Source: REEB481 sp044360435
GTDB taxonomy: Bacteria; Bacteroidota; Bacteroidia; NS11-12g; UBA955
DNA length: 13,531 nucleotides
Direction: 5' to 3'
Assembly: GCA_044360435.1 (NCBI GenBank)
Contig: JBIKKI010000058.1
Coordinates: 1-13,531, forward strand
In this document: positions 6,224-13,531 of the stretch, piece by piece
Position numbering within the stretch: position 1 is the stretch's first letter
Layout of the letters: each line of letters begins with the position of its first letter
The notes under the pieces: model-generated
Seen by the model: the letters and a program-made list of their open reading frames with translations, nothing else
The model's database searches: none
Told to the model about the DNA's origin: nothing
Translations under genes and position numbers: made by a program

Positions 6224-6333
6224 AAAGTAACCCCATTTGCACCTCAAAGTGTGGCTCGGATTGATGAACGGCTGCCTTGGCTTGGGTAAGTGTTGTTATG
6301 GCTTATTCAATGCCTTGCATAAATTGCGCCTTT

Positions 6334-8328
6334 ATGCGCAGAAAAGTCCTAATCCTCTTCTTGTTGCTTCTGCTTACCGGTGGCGGTTATCTGCTTTGGA
6401 AGGTTTATTTCACCAAGGGCATTCAGGCCGATGCCTTTGCCATGGTTCCTGCCGATGCCGTTTTTATCGTTGAAACAGATGAACCCATTGAATCCTGGCG
6501 CAGCTTTAGCTCCAGTGAAATGTGGCAGCATCTTAAAGGCTTTACCCCGCTTGGCGATATAGGTAAAATGGCCGACGGGCTCGATGAAATCATTAGCCAA
6601 AACGCCACGCTGTTCGGCGTGTTCGGGCAACGCAATATCCTCATTTCAGCCCATCTGACTTCTCCCAAAACCTACGACTTTCTGTATGTAGCCGATATGA
6701 AAGACGGTGCCAAAATCGGCCCAGTGAAAGACGGAATCATCACCCTGCTTAAACAGGCAGGCTTCGATTATTCCAGCCTGGATGTGGAAGGCGAAAAGGT
6801 GCATCGCTTTGCCAACGCTGCCGACAAAAGCACCCTGAATCTGGCATTTGTGGCCAATCGCGTGGTGTTGAGCTTTTCTGAATCCATCATCACCGCAAGC
6901 CTCCGTGAATATCAAAATCCCACGCTCAGCAAGGATGCGCGCTTTAGTCAGGTGCTGAACAACAGTCCTTCGGGTGGCTTGTTCCGCTTCTTCCTCAATT
7001 ACGAAGCCCTGCCGGGCTATCTGGGTGTGTATATGGAACAAAGTTCTATTCCCACCGACCTGTTGAAGTCCATGACGTTCACCGGCGCCAGTGCCGACCT
7101 GAACGAACGCCGTGTGATGCTCGACGGTATGACCGGGGTGAACGACAGCATGAGCAGTTACATCCGCGCTCTGGCTCTGTCAGGAAGCACCAAAACCGGC
7201 GCTGCTTCTGTCTTTTCCAACCAAACGGCGTTCATGCTCAACATGGGTTTTAAAGACTTCCGCAGCTTTTTTGATAACCTGAAAGAGGTAATGCATCAGG
7301 ATCCAAAGGCAGAAGCCGATTTCAACAAGAACAGCAGATTGCTTGAACGCCTGCTTAATATCAGCATTCAGGATCATGTGGTGAGCTGGATCGGCGATGA
7401 AGTGAGCATTGCACAATACCGTCAGGATCGGGTGATTGGCGGAAAAATCAACAACATCATTGCCATCAGGCCCGCAAGTATGGATTTGGCCAAACGGAAT
7501 CTGGAGCACATTGAAAAGATGATCAGGCGCCGCACGCCGCTCAAATTCAAGAGTTATACCTATAAGGAGCATGAAATTCACTACCTCGAAATCAAAGGTC
7601 TGTTTAAGCTTTTGTTCGGAAAGTTGTTCGGAAAGATGGAGAAGCCTTTCTATACCTTCCTGGGCGATTATGTGGTGTTTTCCGATGACCCGCGCATGCT
7701 GCTTCAAACCATTGAAGACCACATGGCAGGAAATACCCTGGCCAATAACGACAGCTATCAAACATTCCGGTCCGACTTCAGCGGGGAATCATCCGTATTT
7801 GCCTACGTGAATCTGCCCCGCTATTTCGTGGATATGAAAGGCTTACTGCATCCATCTAAATGGCAAAGCATTAATGCCAATAAACCCTATGTATTGTGCT
7901 TCCCTCAGATTGGTTTTCAGTTTACTGCGGAAGACGGCAACCTGAATACCATCTTCTCGGCCGAGTTCCACAAACCTGAGGAAGCAGATCTGATCATCCC
8001 TGAGTTGCAGGCCGCCAGCGCCGATTCACTGGCCGAACGCGACAGCCTGAGCGATGTGGATCAGTTCCTTATTGAAAACATCAACGGCGATGTACACCGT
8101 GAATTCTACGACAATGGCAACGTGAAATTTATCGCTGAAATGAAAGAAGAGCGCTTCCATGGCCGTTACCTTGAGTATTGGGAAAACGGACAGGTGAAGG
8201 TGAAGGGCAAATACCGCGATGGCGAAAAAATAGGGAAGTGGCGCTTCTATAATGAAGAAGGCGTGTTTGAGCGCAGGGAACGCTTCGGCAAAAAGGAAGA
8301 AGATACAGAAGTTCCAGAACAGGAATGA
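6334..8328 (+). CDS. DUF3352-like exported or membrane-anchored protein with C-terminal MORN/YwqK-type repeats
   Basis: This 664-residue protein is read from the ATG at 6334. An in-frame TTG at 6277 and ATGs at 6298 and 6310 would put residues ahead of an otherwise ideal signal anchor (MRRKVLILFLLLLLTGGGYLL). The main part (about 30-560) starts ADAFAMVPADAVFIVETDEP, reminiscent of DUF3352-type proteins, and alternates strands and helices with motifs such as FGVFGQRNILISAHLT and HVVSWIGDEVSIAQY. No catalytic residues are recognised. A hydrophilic linker (about 560-584) leads to MORN-variant repeats (585-652: REFYDNGNVKFIAEM, GRYLEYWENGQVKVKGKY, GKWRFYNEEGVFERRERF), as in YwqK-type proteins, and an acidic tail. 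It stands alone on the plus strand, divergent from exbB and convergent with the symporter. It is probably in the cell envelope; function unknown. Confidence 0.85.
   Translation: MRRKVLILFLLLLLTGGGYLLWKVYFTKGIQADAFAMVPADAVFIVETDEPIESWRSFSSSEMWQHLKGFTPLGDIGKMADGLDEIISQNATLFGVFGQRNILISAHLTSPKTYDFLYVADMKDGAKIGPVKDGIITLLKQAGFDYSSLDVEGEKVHRFANAADKSTLNLAFVANRVVLSFSESIITASLREYQNPTLSKDARFSQVLNNSPSGGLFRFFLNYEALPGYLGVYMEQSSIPTDLLKSMTFTGASADLNERRVMLDGMTGVNDSMSSYIRALALSGSTKTGAASVFSNQTAFMLNMGFKDFRSFFDNLKEVMHQDPKAEADFNKNSRLLERLLNISIQDHVVSWIGDEVSIAQYRQDRVIGGKINNIIAIRPASMDLAKRNLEHIEKMIRRRTPLKFKSYTYKEHEIHYLEIKGLFKLLFGKLFGKMEKPFYTFLGDYVVFSDDPRMLLQTIEDHMAGNTLANNDSYQTFRSDFSGESSVFAYVNLPRYFVDMKGLLHPSKWQSINANKPYVLCFPQIGFQFTAEDGNLNTIFSAEFHKPEEADLIIPELQAASADSLAERDSLSDVDQFLIENINGDVHREFYDNGNVKFIAEMKEERFHGRYLEYWENGQVKVKGKYRDGEKIGKWRFYNEEGVFERRERFGKKEEDTEVPEQE
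7612..7635 (+). repeat. Exact 12-bp tandem duplication inside the DUF3352-like gene
   Basis: TTGTTCGGAAAG occurs twice in direct succession (7612-7623, 7624-7635), in frame, and encodes LFGKLFGK (residues 427-434). This looks like a replication-slippage duplication that keeps the frame. Confidence 0.9.
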
Positions 8329-8329
8329 G

Positions 8330-8373
8330 TTCAGGCACTTGTGCTGCCGGCAATCATCGGCCTGCGGCCTGAA
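8330..8373. other. Weak branched hairpin at the convergent gene ends
   Basis: TTCAGGC (8330-8336) can pair with GCCTGAA (8367-8373). The 30-base loop itself holds a 4-bp stem (GCCG 8346-8349 with CGGC 8358-8361). No T-run follows on either strand, so it is a poor intrinsic terminator, though it is the only structure seen where the two genes meet. Confidence 0.2.
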
Positions 8374-9824
8374 ATGAGCCACAGCCCGCCCAACGTAATC
8401 AGCGCGTTGAGCAGCAGCACTTCGTTGCCTACCTGGTAACCGTTGAGCATTGAAGCGGCGTTTCGGTCGATGATCCAGGTACATACCGGACTCAGAATGC
8501 ATACCACCGGCAGCCATCCTGCGCGGGGCTGAAGTTGGGTGAATTTCCCCGCAATGAACAGGGCCAGCAGTGGACCATAGGTGTACCCAGCCAGTTTCAG
8601 CACCGTTTTGATGAGCGCTTGGTTGTTGAAGGCCTTGAACATCAAGATGGTGCAAAAAAGCAAAAAGGCAAAGCCCAGGTGAATCATCATGCGTATCCGC
8701 TGTTTGCTTTGGTCGGAAAGTCCTTCGCGGCGGTCCAGGTGCAGCAAATCCAGGTAGCAGGAAGTGGTAAGGCTGGTCAGCACGGAGTCTGCACTGGAAA
8801 AAGTAGCAGCTGCCAGCCCTATGATGAAAGCCATGCCTGCAATCATCCCCAGCTTATTCAGGGCAAGACCGGGAAAAACCCTGTCGGTAATTACATTCCC
8901 CATCGCATCGGTGGGCAATTGGATGTTGTGGCTTCCTGCATAAGAATAAAGCAGCGCCCCGAGCGAAACAAAAAGCAGATTTACCAGAATGAGCACAGCG
9001 CTGAACCACAACATGTTTTTTTGGGCGTCGCGCAGACTGCGGCAGCTCAGATTCTTCTGCATCATGTTCTGGTCCAAGCCGGTCATGGCAATACACACAA
9101 AGGCTCCGCTGATGAATTGTTTCCAGAAGTAATCCTGACTGAGGTAATCCCAGTTGAAGAAGCGGGTATGCGGACTCGAAGCGAGCAGGCCGAACAGGTT
9201 CTGATCGGGCATTTCCCGGAGGATCGCCACCACGGCAAGAACGAGTCCGCCCAACAGGAACAGCGACTGAAACGCATCGGTAAACACCAGCGTTTTGATG
9301 CCGCCGCGAATGGTATAAACCAGCATCAGCGCAATGATGGTAATCACCGTTCCACCAAAAGGCCATCCCCAGGGATCGCACACGAAATACTGAATCACGA
9401 TGGCCGTGGCAAAAAGCCGTGCCGCGCTGCCTGTGAGCCTCGACAACAGGAAAAACAAGGCGCCGGTACGCTGGGCACTCTGGTGGAAGCGCTGTTCTAA
9501 ATATCCATAAATGCTGGTAAGGTTCAGCCGGTAATAAAGCGGCAGGAGGATGAACGCAATCACCAGGTAGCCTACGAAGTATCCCGCAACGGTTTGCAGA
9601 TATCCGAAACCCTGGTTCCACACATTGCCCGGAACGGAGATGAAGGTAACACCGCTCATGCTGTCGCTGAGCATACCAAAAGCTACCAGATACCAGGCGC
9701 TTTGCCTGTTTCCAATGAAATAGGCGTCGGCATCTGCCTTGCGCCCCGTAAACCAGGCAATGAGCAGCAACATGCCGCAATAGATGGCGATGGCGCTGAG
9801 CACCAATGCAGGAGTGATGTTCAT
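8331..9824 (-). CDS. Sodium:solute symporter (SSS family)
   Basis: This 497-residue inner-membrane protein is predicted to have about 13 helices and to take up a solute with sodium. Family marks are the N-terminal DADAYFIGNRQSAWYLVAFG (31-50), then SMSGVTFISVPGNVWNQGFG (55-74), YTIRGGIKTLVFTDAFQSLF (170-189, the conserved GG...TD..Q segment) and GLAAATFSSADSVLTSLTTS (336-355), where the Ser/Thr residues correspond to the Na2-site helix of SSS transporters. The length is normal for the family. The substrate cannot be told: the sequence gives no clear proline, sugar, pantothenate or sialic-acid signature. Its ATG overlaps the stop codon of the leucine-rich gene upstream (ATGA, 9824-9821), so translation is probably coupled. 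It ends 2 bases from the stop of the convergent plus-strand gene. Confidence 0.93.
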   Translation of the reverse strand: MNITPALVLSAIAIYCGMLLLIAWFTGRKADADAYFIGNRQSAWYLVAFGMLSDSMSGVTFISVPGNVWNQGFGYLQTVAGYFVGYLVIAFILLPLYYRLNLTSIYGYLEQRFHQSAQRTGALFFLLSRLTGSAARLFATAIVIQYFVCDPWGWPFGGTVITIIALMLVYTIRGGIKTLVFTDAFQSLFLLGGLVLAVVAILREMPDQNLFGLLASSPHTRFFNWDYLSQDYFWKQFISGAFVCIAMTGLDQNMMQKNLSCRSLRDAQKNMLWFSAVLILVNLLFVSLGALLYSYAGSHNIQLPTDAMGNVITDRVFPGLALNKLGMIAGMAFIIGLAAATFSSADSVLTSLTTSCYLDLLHLDRREGLSDQSKQRIRMMIHLGFAFLLFCTILMFKAFNNQALIKTVLKLAGYTYGPLLALFIAGKFTQLQPRAGWLPVVCILSPVCTWIIDRNAASMLNGYQVGNEVLLLNALITLGGLWLISGRRPMIAGSTSA

Positions 9825-12247
9825 TTTCGTTCGTTGATGCCGAGGATGCGAAGGTATTCCTTGCGGGTGCGCAGCGGACGGGCTACTTCGGTCGCGGGTA
9901 CGTACACCAGGCTGTTGCTTTTCAGTTCCAGCAATCCAATTTTTTCACTGTTGATGATGAATACGTTTCCTTTGAAATCCTGGCAGCCCATCATGACAAA
10001 CCTGTCGGGGCGGTAGTTCAATTCAAAGGTTTCCATGCCGCGAAACGTATAGCGCGCATAAGGATTTTTCAGCAGGAGGAAGGCATTCTTTGCATCCACA
10101 GGCATGCCACCGGCATCGGTGAATTTAACCAGTAGGTGCAGGCTGTCCTGCGGAAGTTCCGGAGCGCCCCAGCAAAACAGTCCGAGGCTGCGTAATCGCA
10201 GTTCTGTGTCCCGCGTTTTTCCGCCAATGGCCAGTCGTTTCGACTCGTGATTCCGTATTTGTGCTGCATAATCCAGTGCTTGGGCACGGTCGAAGGCAGC
10301 CAGACGCTGTGTGAGCAAACGACGATATCGGGCATAGGCATTTTGAAAATCGGCTTGTGCACGCTGGCTGTTGCCCGTGGCGCTGTAAGTCATGTCCACG
10401 GGGATGCGCACATATCCTTCGTCTCCTTTCATCACAACTACCGGCAATCCATTGTCCAGTTCCACGCGCACATCGCAGAATTTTCTTCTGAAGATGAACT
10501 GCTGGCTGAATTCTTTGGAAGTGAGGGCGCCGGTATAACAGAACACATAAGAGGCAAATGCCTTAAGTTCCGGAAACAGCATCCCACCGGTTTTGTCGGC
10601 AATGATGAACTTGATGACGCCCTGCTCTTTGGTGCGGTCCACAAAGCTCTTCTGAATGGAAACCAATGGTTTTCCCCGTTTGAGGTACACAAATGGGGTT
10701 TCGGGCGCGGGCTTGGTTTCGGTGAACTTATTGTAATAGCCCTGATTTCCCAGCAACCATCCTTCGTTATATTCCGGAGGCAGGGAATAGAAGTAATCAC
10801 CGCTCAAAAACCGGGATTCCATGCTGCTTTTATCCATGGCAAAGCGGCGCGCTACCGATGAATCGCGAAACCAAGAGTAAAAGTCAATGGCCCGCAGTTT
10901 ACTGTCGTCGAAGCGGTAATCGTAATCGTAGTAATGTTCCCATTTGTTCTTCTGATCGTCAAAAGCATAGAAGCGGTCGCTGCTGTCGGTATTGATTCCG
11001 GCATAGATGCGGATGAAATTTCCGGCCTTCAGTCGCAGCGGCTGATTGCCGGCATTGGCCGCCAGTTCAACCAGGTAACGCTGCCTGAGGAACAAGCGCT
11101 CCTTCAGGCTGTCGTAATGAGTAGGCGCACCATGGGCAGATTGTTCATCAGGGCGCAGAAACTCTCTGATGGAAAACTGAATGCTGCCGCGGGCTTCACC
11201 GCCATTCTGCAATTCCAGGCTGTTGGCAGGGACCATCACGGCGTTGCCAAGGCGGGTATAGAGGATGTAATTCTTCGCGGGATCCAGTTCAAATACACTG
11301 CGACGTGGTTCCATTTCGGGAAACAGTGCTTCATAGGATTTCGCATGTTGAAAAGCCGGTTTTGGACGGTTGGTAAACGGACTCAGTACGCCTCTGCTTT
11401 TCCCGGTATCTGCCTGATACGTAAATGCACCCTGAGTCATTGAAGGGAACAGCTTTTTCAGATATGCCCAGTCTTCGGGATATAAATCCACCTCGTCACT
11501 GAGGTAACTCACGTTCAGGCGGCGTACCATCCCGGCTCTCGGCTGATAGGTGAGCGAGAAACGGTCGGTGCGCAGTTCTTCCCAGCCATTGTTCGACATC
11601 CACGACAAATTGTCGATGATGTTCAAGGCCTCCAGATTGCTGTACAAACTTGCCGGACCGGGTAAGTCCTCTACCTGATTCAGGCTGATGCCCAATTTCC
11701 GTAAACTACCCAAACGCATGAGGGTGCTGCGGATAAGCGCACCTGCTTCTTTTGCTGAAAAAGGCGCGATGAATTGCACTGAAGTTACGCCTTCCAAGGC
11801 TGAAAGAAAACCCAGCGAGTCGGGTGCTGATTCAAATTGAAGTTGAACGGAGCGAAATCTTCCCAGCGGTGGCAGCTGTTCGGTGAGTTTGTTCTTTTTG
11901 TCGGAAATGTACAGGCTGAGTTCTTCCACCTGACTGAGTTGCTCCATCACTTCGGAATTGAGGGTTCCATCCCAGTCGCGGAGGTCCAGTTCCAGCAATT
12001 CGTCCAGGCGTGAAACGGCATTGGCCAGGCTGTTTAGGGAAAGACGGCCGTTTACCCGAATGGCAATGGTTCCGTACAGTCGTCGGTAGTTGCGCAGCAG
12101 AAACTGTACATCCTGCTCGCTTTTCAGCAGAATGCGGTCATCGCCGTTCAGCAACGCGCGTTGCACCGGAGTGTAGGCTCTGTCATGTTGCGCCTGTGCA
12201 ACGCTGAACACCCAAAGCAGGGAAATGAACAGGAGGATTTTTTTCAA
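9821..12247 (-). CDS. Large exported leucine-rich protein, function unknown
   Basis: An 808-residue protein if read from the TTG at 12247, whose last two bases overlap the helicase stop (TTGA). That start places a classic signal peptide (LKKILLFISLLWVFSVAQAQ, first residue read as Met) at the very N-terminus. An in-frame ATG at 12331 would put 28 odd residues (MVSFCTLLPINASLR...) before the signal and overlap the helicase gene by 88 bases. After cleavage near 18-20, residues about 55-250 carry irregular leucine-rich units (LDELLELDLRDW, VEELSLYI, LRKLGISLN, LEALNIID). Residues about 320-365 hold NYILYTRLGNAVMVPANSLE and RGSIQFSIREF, a module often seen in large Bacteroidota surface proteins. 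The last 120 residues (LGLFCWGAPELPQDSL...) form another beta-rich domain. No membrane helix or lipobox is seen; it is probably periplasmic or surface-exposed. Confidence 0.8.
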   Translation of the reverse strand: MKKILLFISLLWVFSVAQAQHDRAYTPVQRALLNGDDRILLKSEQDVQFLLRNYRRLYGTIAIRVNGRLSLNSLANAVSRLDELLELDLRDWDGTLNSEVMEQLSQVEELSLYISDKKNKLTEQLPPLGRFRSVQLQFESAPDSLGFLSALEGVTSVQFIAPFSAKEAGALIRSTLMRLGSLRKLGISLNQVEDLPGPASLYSNLEALNIIDNLSWMSNNGWEELRTDRFSLTYQPRAGMVRRLNVSYLSDEVDLYPEDWAYLKKLFPSMTQGAFTYQADTGKSRGVLSPFTNRPKPAFQHAKSYEALFPEMEPRRSVFELDPAKNYILYTRLGNAVMVPANSLELQNGGEARGSIQFSIREFLRPDEQSAHGAPTHYDSLKERLFLRQRYLVELAANAGNQPLRLKAGNFIRIYAGINTDSSDRFYAFDDQKNKWEHYYDYDYRFDDSKLRAIDFYSWFRDSSVARRFAMDKSSMESRFLSGDYFYSLPPEYNEGWLLGNQGYYNKFTETKPAPETPFVYLKRGKPLVSIQKSFVDRTKEQGVIKFIIADKTGGMLFPELKAFASYVFCYTGALTSKEFSQQFIFRRKFCDVRVELDNGLPVVVMKGDEGYVRIPVDMTYSATGNSQRAQADFQNAYARYRRLLTQRLAAFDRAQALDYAAQIRNHESKRLAIGGKTRDTELRLRSLGLFCWGAPELPQDSLHLLVKFTDAGGMPVDAKNAFLLLKNPYARYTFRGMETFELNYRPDRFVMMGCQDFKGNVFIINSEKIGLLELKSNSLVYVPATEVARPLRTRKEYLRILGINERK

Positions 12248-13531
12248 GATGTTGTTTCGTTGAGTTCTTCGGCAGTATGTTGGTGTTCGGAGGGAGGCGT
12301 TAATTGGTAATAACGTGCAAAATGACACCATTCGCAGTCTTTTTTGCCGCAACCGGTGTCAAATTTAAAGGCGCGAATGGCTGCATCCGTTGCAACAATT
12401 TTGTCTTTTACCATTTGCAGTTCTGTTGGACTGATACGCACATATTCAATCGGACTTTCACCCTTGTCGTTTTGTTCTACAAAGTCTATGGCCAGCCCGG
12501 CTACGGTCCAGTTGCAGTTGGGGTCTGCTTCGGCAAGCAGCTGATAAAAGGCCAGTTGCAGCCAGTAATCGCCCCATTTGTCCCAGGCACCGCTTTTGTC
12601 ATCCACGCTCAGTTCACGTAGTTTCTTCAGCCCGTTTTCCACTTTACCGGTTTTGTAATCCACCAGCACTGCTTCGTTTCCGTTCAGTTCCACCTTGTCA
12701 ATTTTTCCTTTGATGGGAACCCCATTGATGCGGGCATTGAGCTGAATTTCCTGAACACCTTCGGCATGTGCATGGAAATGCGGCAGCCGCTGCTGGTAAT
12801 AATTGGGAAGGATGTCCATGCCCTGTTGTAAACGGCGTTGGAAGGCTGCTTCGGTAAATCCGTCGCGGTATTTCGCCATGCTCTTGCGGAACAGCGCCAT
12901 CAGTTGGGCTTCTTCCGGGAAGTTGCCGGTTTCTTTCCGGATGCGAAAAACATGGGTCAGCGTATCGTGCACGGCAGAACCAAAGCTGGCATATTCGCTT
13001 TTGGCCTGAGGGATGCGGATCAGGTTGTTGAAATAGAACCTGATGGGGCAATCCAGATAGCTCTGCAACGCGGTTGGTGAGAGTTCGAATTGCTCCACCA
13101 AGGCCTGTAAATATGCTTCAGGAGGCATGGGAATGGTTTGCACTGCCGCAAGTCCCAGGGCTTCTGCTTCCGAATGCAACACCCGTTCGGGCGGCATGAC
13201 GGCGTTTTGTTGTACCGCAGTTTTGCTGTCGGCAAGAACCTGTGTGAATGATGAAGGCGTGAGCGATTTCCCTTTCAGGTTTTGGCTGCGGAAAGAAATA
13301 TGCAGGCTCTTTTTTGCCCGTGTGATGCCCACATAGAACAGGCGACGCATTTCTTCCTCGTCCGTATCGCTCAGGTTGTCCAGATTCACCAGCACCTCAC
13401 CCAGGCGGAAAGGAAGCTTGATGGGCCCGGCTTTTTCCCATTCCTCGTAGTTTGCGCCAACAATGAATACGTGGTCCCATTCCAGTCCTTTGCTGCTGTG
13501 TGCCGAGCTGAATACCACGCCTTCGCCGGTG
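12244..13531 (-). CDS. UvrD-type helicase/PD-(D/E)XK nuclease fusion (partial, N-terminus outside window)
   Basis: The frame is open from the right edge (428 complete codons), so the GTG at 13518 is internal, not a start. Counting from the first complete codon, the visible part begins with the end of a UvrD/Rep-like helicase: SSAHSSKGLEWDHVF (8-22, motif V region) and EEMRRLFYVGITRAKKSLHI (59-78, motif VI with the ATP-contacting Arg). A RecB/Cas4-type nuclease follows: His188 (FGSAVHD), Asp278 (GKIDKV), Asp291 and Lys293 (VDYKTGK), and Gln325/Tyr329 (QLAFYQ, QxxxY motif). Cys161 (YLDCPIRFYF) plus Cys394, Cys399 and Cys402 (CGKKDCEWC) form the four-Cys iron-sulfur staple known from AddB and Cas4. 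This suggests a repair exonuclease of the AddAB/AdnAB kind acting on double-strand DNA ends. It is coupled to the downstream leucine-rich gene. Confidence 0.92.
   Translation of the reverse strand, partial: TGEGVVFSSAHSSKGLEWDHVFIVGANYEEWEKAGPIKLPFRLGEVLVNLDNLSDTDEEEMRRLFYVGITRAKKSLHISFRSQNLKGKSLTPSSFTQVLADSKTAVQQNAVMPPERVLHSEAEALGLAAVQTIPMPPEAYLQALVEQFELSPTALQSYLDCPIRFYFNNLIRIPQAKSEYASFGSAVHDTLTHVFRIRKETGNFPEEAQLMALFRKSMAKYRDGFTEAAFQRRLQQGMDILPNYYQQRLPHFHAHAEGVQEIQLNARINGVPIKGKIDKVELNGNEAVLVDYKTGKVENGLKKLRELSVDDKSGAWDKWGDYWLQLAFYQLLAEADPNCNWTVAGLAIDFVEQNDKGESPIEYVRISPTELQMVKDKIVATDAAIRAFKFDTGCGKKDCEWCHFARYYQLTPPSEHQHTAEELNETTS

Larger units (their letters stand above)
6132..6333. promoter_or_regulatory. 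Divergent spacer between exbB and the DUF3352-like gene
   Basis: This 202-base, AT-richer region separates genes transcribed outward in both directions and must hold both promoters. On the minus strand TATGTTTG (6176-6169) matches the Bacteroidota TAnnTTTG -7 box exactly and would start transcription about 30 bases before the exbB ATG. No TTG lies at the ideal distance (nearest gaps 14 and 28 bases). A weaker box, TATCATTTG (6199-6191), has a TTG 17 bases upstream. No convincing promoter was found for the plus-strand gene. Confidence 0.5.

Noticed and set aside
7180..7761. 193-codon minus-strand open frame within the DUF3352-like gene
   Set aside because: Antisense shadow of a well-supported exported protein, with no start context or domain.
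8535..9500. 321-codon plus-strand open frame opposite the symporter
   Set aside because: It lies entirely antisense to a clear SSS transporter, is rich in Gln/His as expected for a shadow frame, and has no recognisable domain.
12248..12352. N-terminal extension of the leucine-rich protein upstream of the signal peptide
   Set aside because: The extra residues overlap the helicase coding sequence and would place the signal peptide internally; the TTG at 12247 explains the data better.
13516..13518. GTG as the start of the helicase-nuclease
   Set aside because: The frame continues upstream to the window edge, and the helicase motifs present are only the C-terminal ones, so the gene is truncated by the window.
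12244..13531. Cas4-like nuclease as part of a CRISPR or defence system
   Set aside because: The nuclease is fused to a UvrD-type helicase and no repeat array, Cas gene or other defence gene is in the window; a DNA-repair role is simpler.

Overview
The window looks like a chromosomal segment from a Bacteroidota bacterium. The clues are the TonB N-terminus with an RNRSYGAYQLRR-type motif, the exbB-exbD-exbD-tonB order, PstS-like and TPR genes joined to a Ton operon, export signals ending before a Gln, few Shine-Dalgarno sequences, and a TAnnTTTG-type -7 box. The sequence does not resolve the order; Flavobacteriales-like or Chitinophagales-like lineages would both fit. No tRNA, rRNA, insertion sequence, CRISPR array or phage gene was seen, and no stretch over 300 bases lacks a gene.

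Left block (6131 down to 1, minus strand): an eight-gene energy-transduction cluster. In transcription order it holds an ExbB/TolQ-type proton channel, two different ExbD/TolR-type proteins, a full-length TonB, a short exported paralog of the TonB C-terminal domain, a small two-helix membrane protein, a PstS-like lipoprotein, and an exported TPR protein that runs off the left edge. The first four genes would power TonB-dependent outer-membrane transport. The last four are probably accessory. A strong 12-bp hairpin lies just after the tonB stop codon, and a candidate promoter overlaps its downstream edge, so the cluster may be two expression units (exbBDD-tonB, then the accessory genes).

Middle (6334-8328, plus strand): one divergently transcribed gene for a membrane-anchored or exported DUF3352-like protein with a C-terminal MORN/YwqK-type repeat tail. 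The 202-base divergent spacer (6132-6333) holds a candidate exbB promoter and two adjacent 8-bp palindromes.

Right block (beyond 13531 down to 8331, minus strand): three tightly coupled genes. They are the C-terminal part of a UvrD-type helicase fused to a RecB/Cas4-type PD-(D/E)XK nuclease with a four-Cys iron-sulfur signature, then an exported leucine-rich protein that most likely starts at a TTG overlapping the helicase stop (TTGA), then a sodium:solute symporter starting with an ATGA overlap. The symporter converges on the plus-strand gene with only 2 bases between the stop codons.

No clearly new defence or mobile system is visible. The points most worth following are the secreted TonB-domain paralog behind an internal hairpin, the PstS-like lipoprotein with an altered ligand loop, and the coupling of a DNA-repair nuclease to an exported leucine-rich protein and a transporter.
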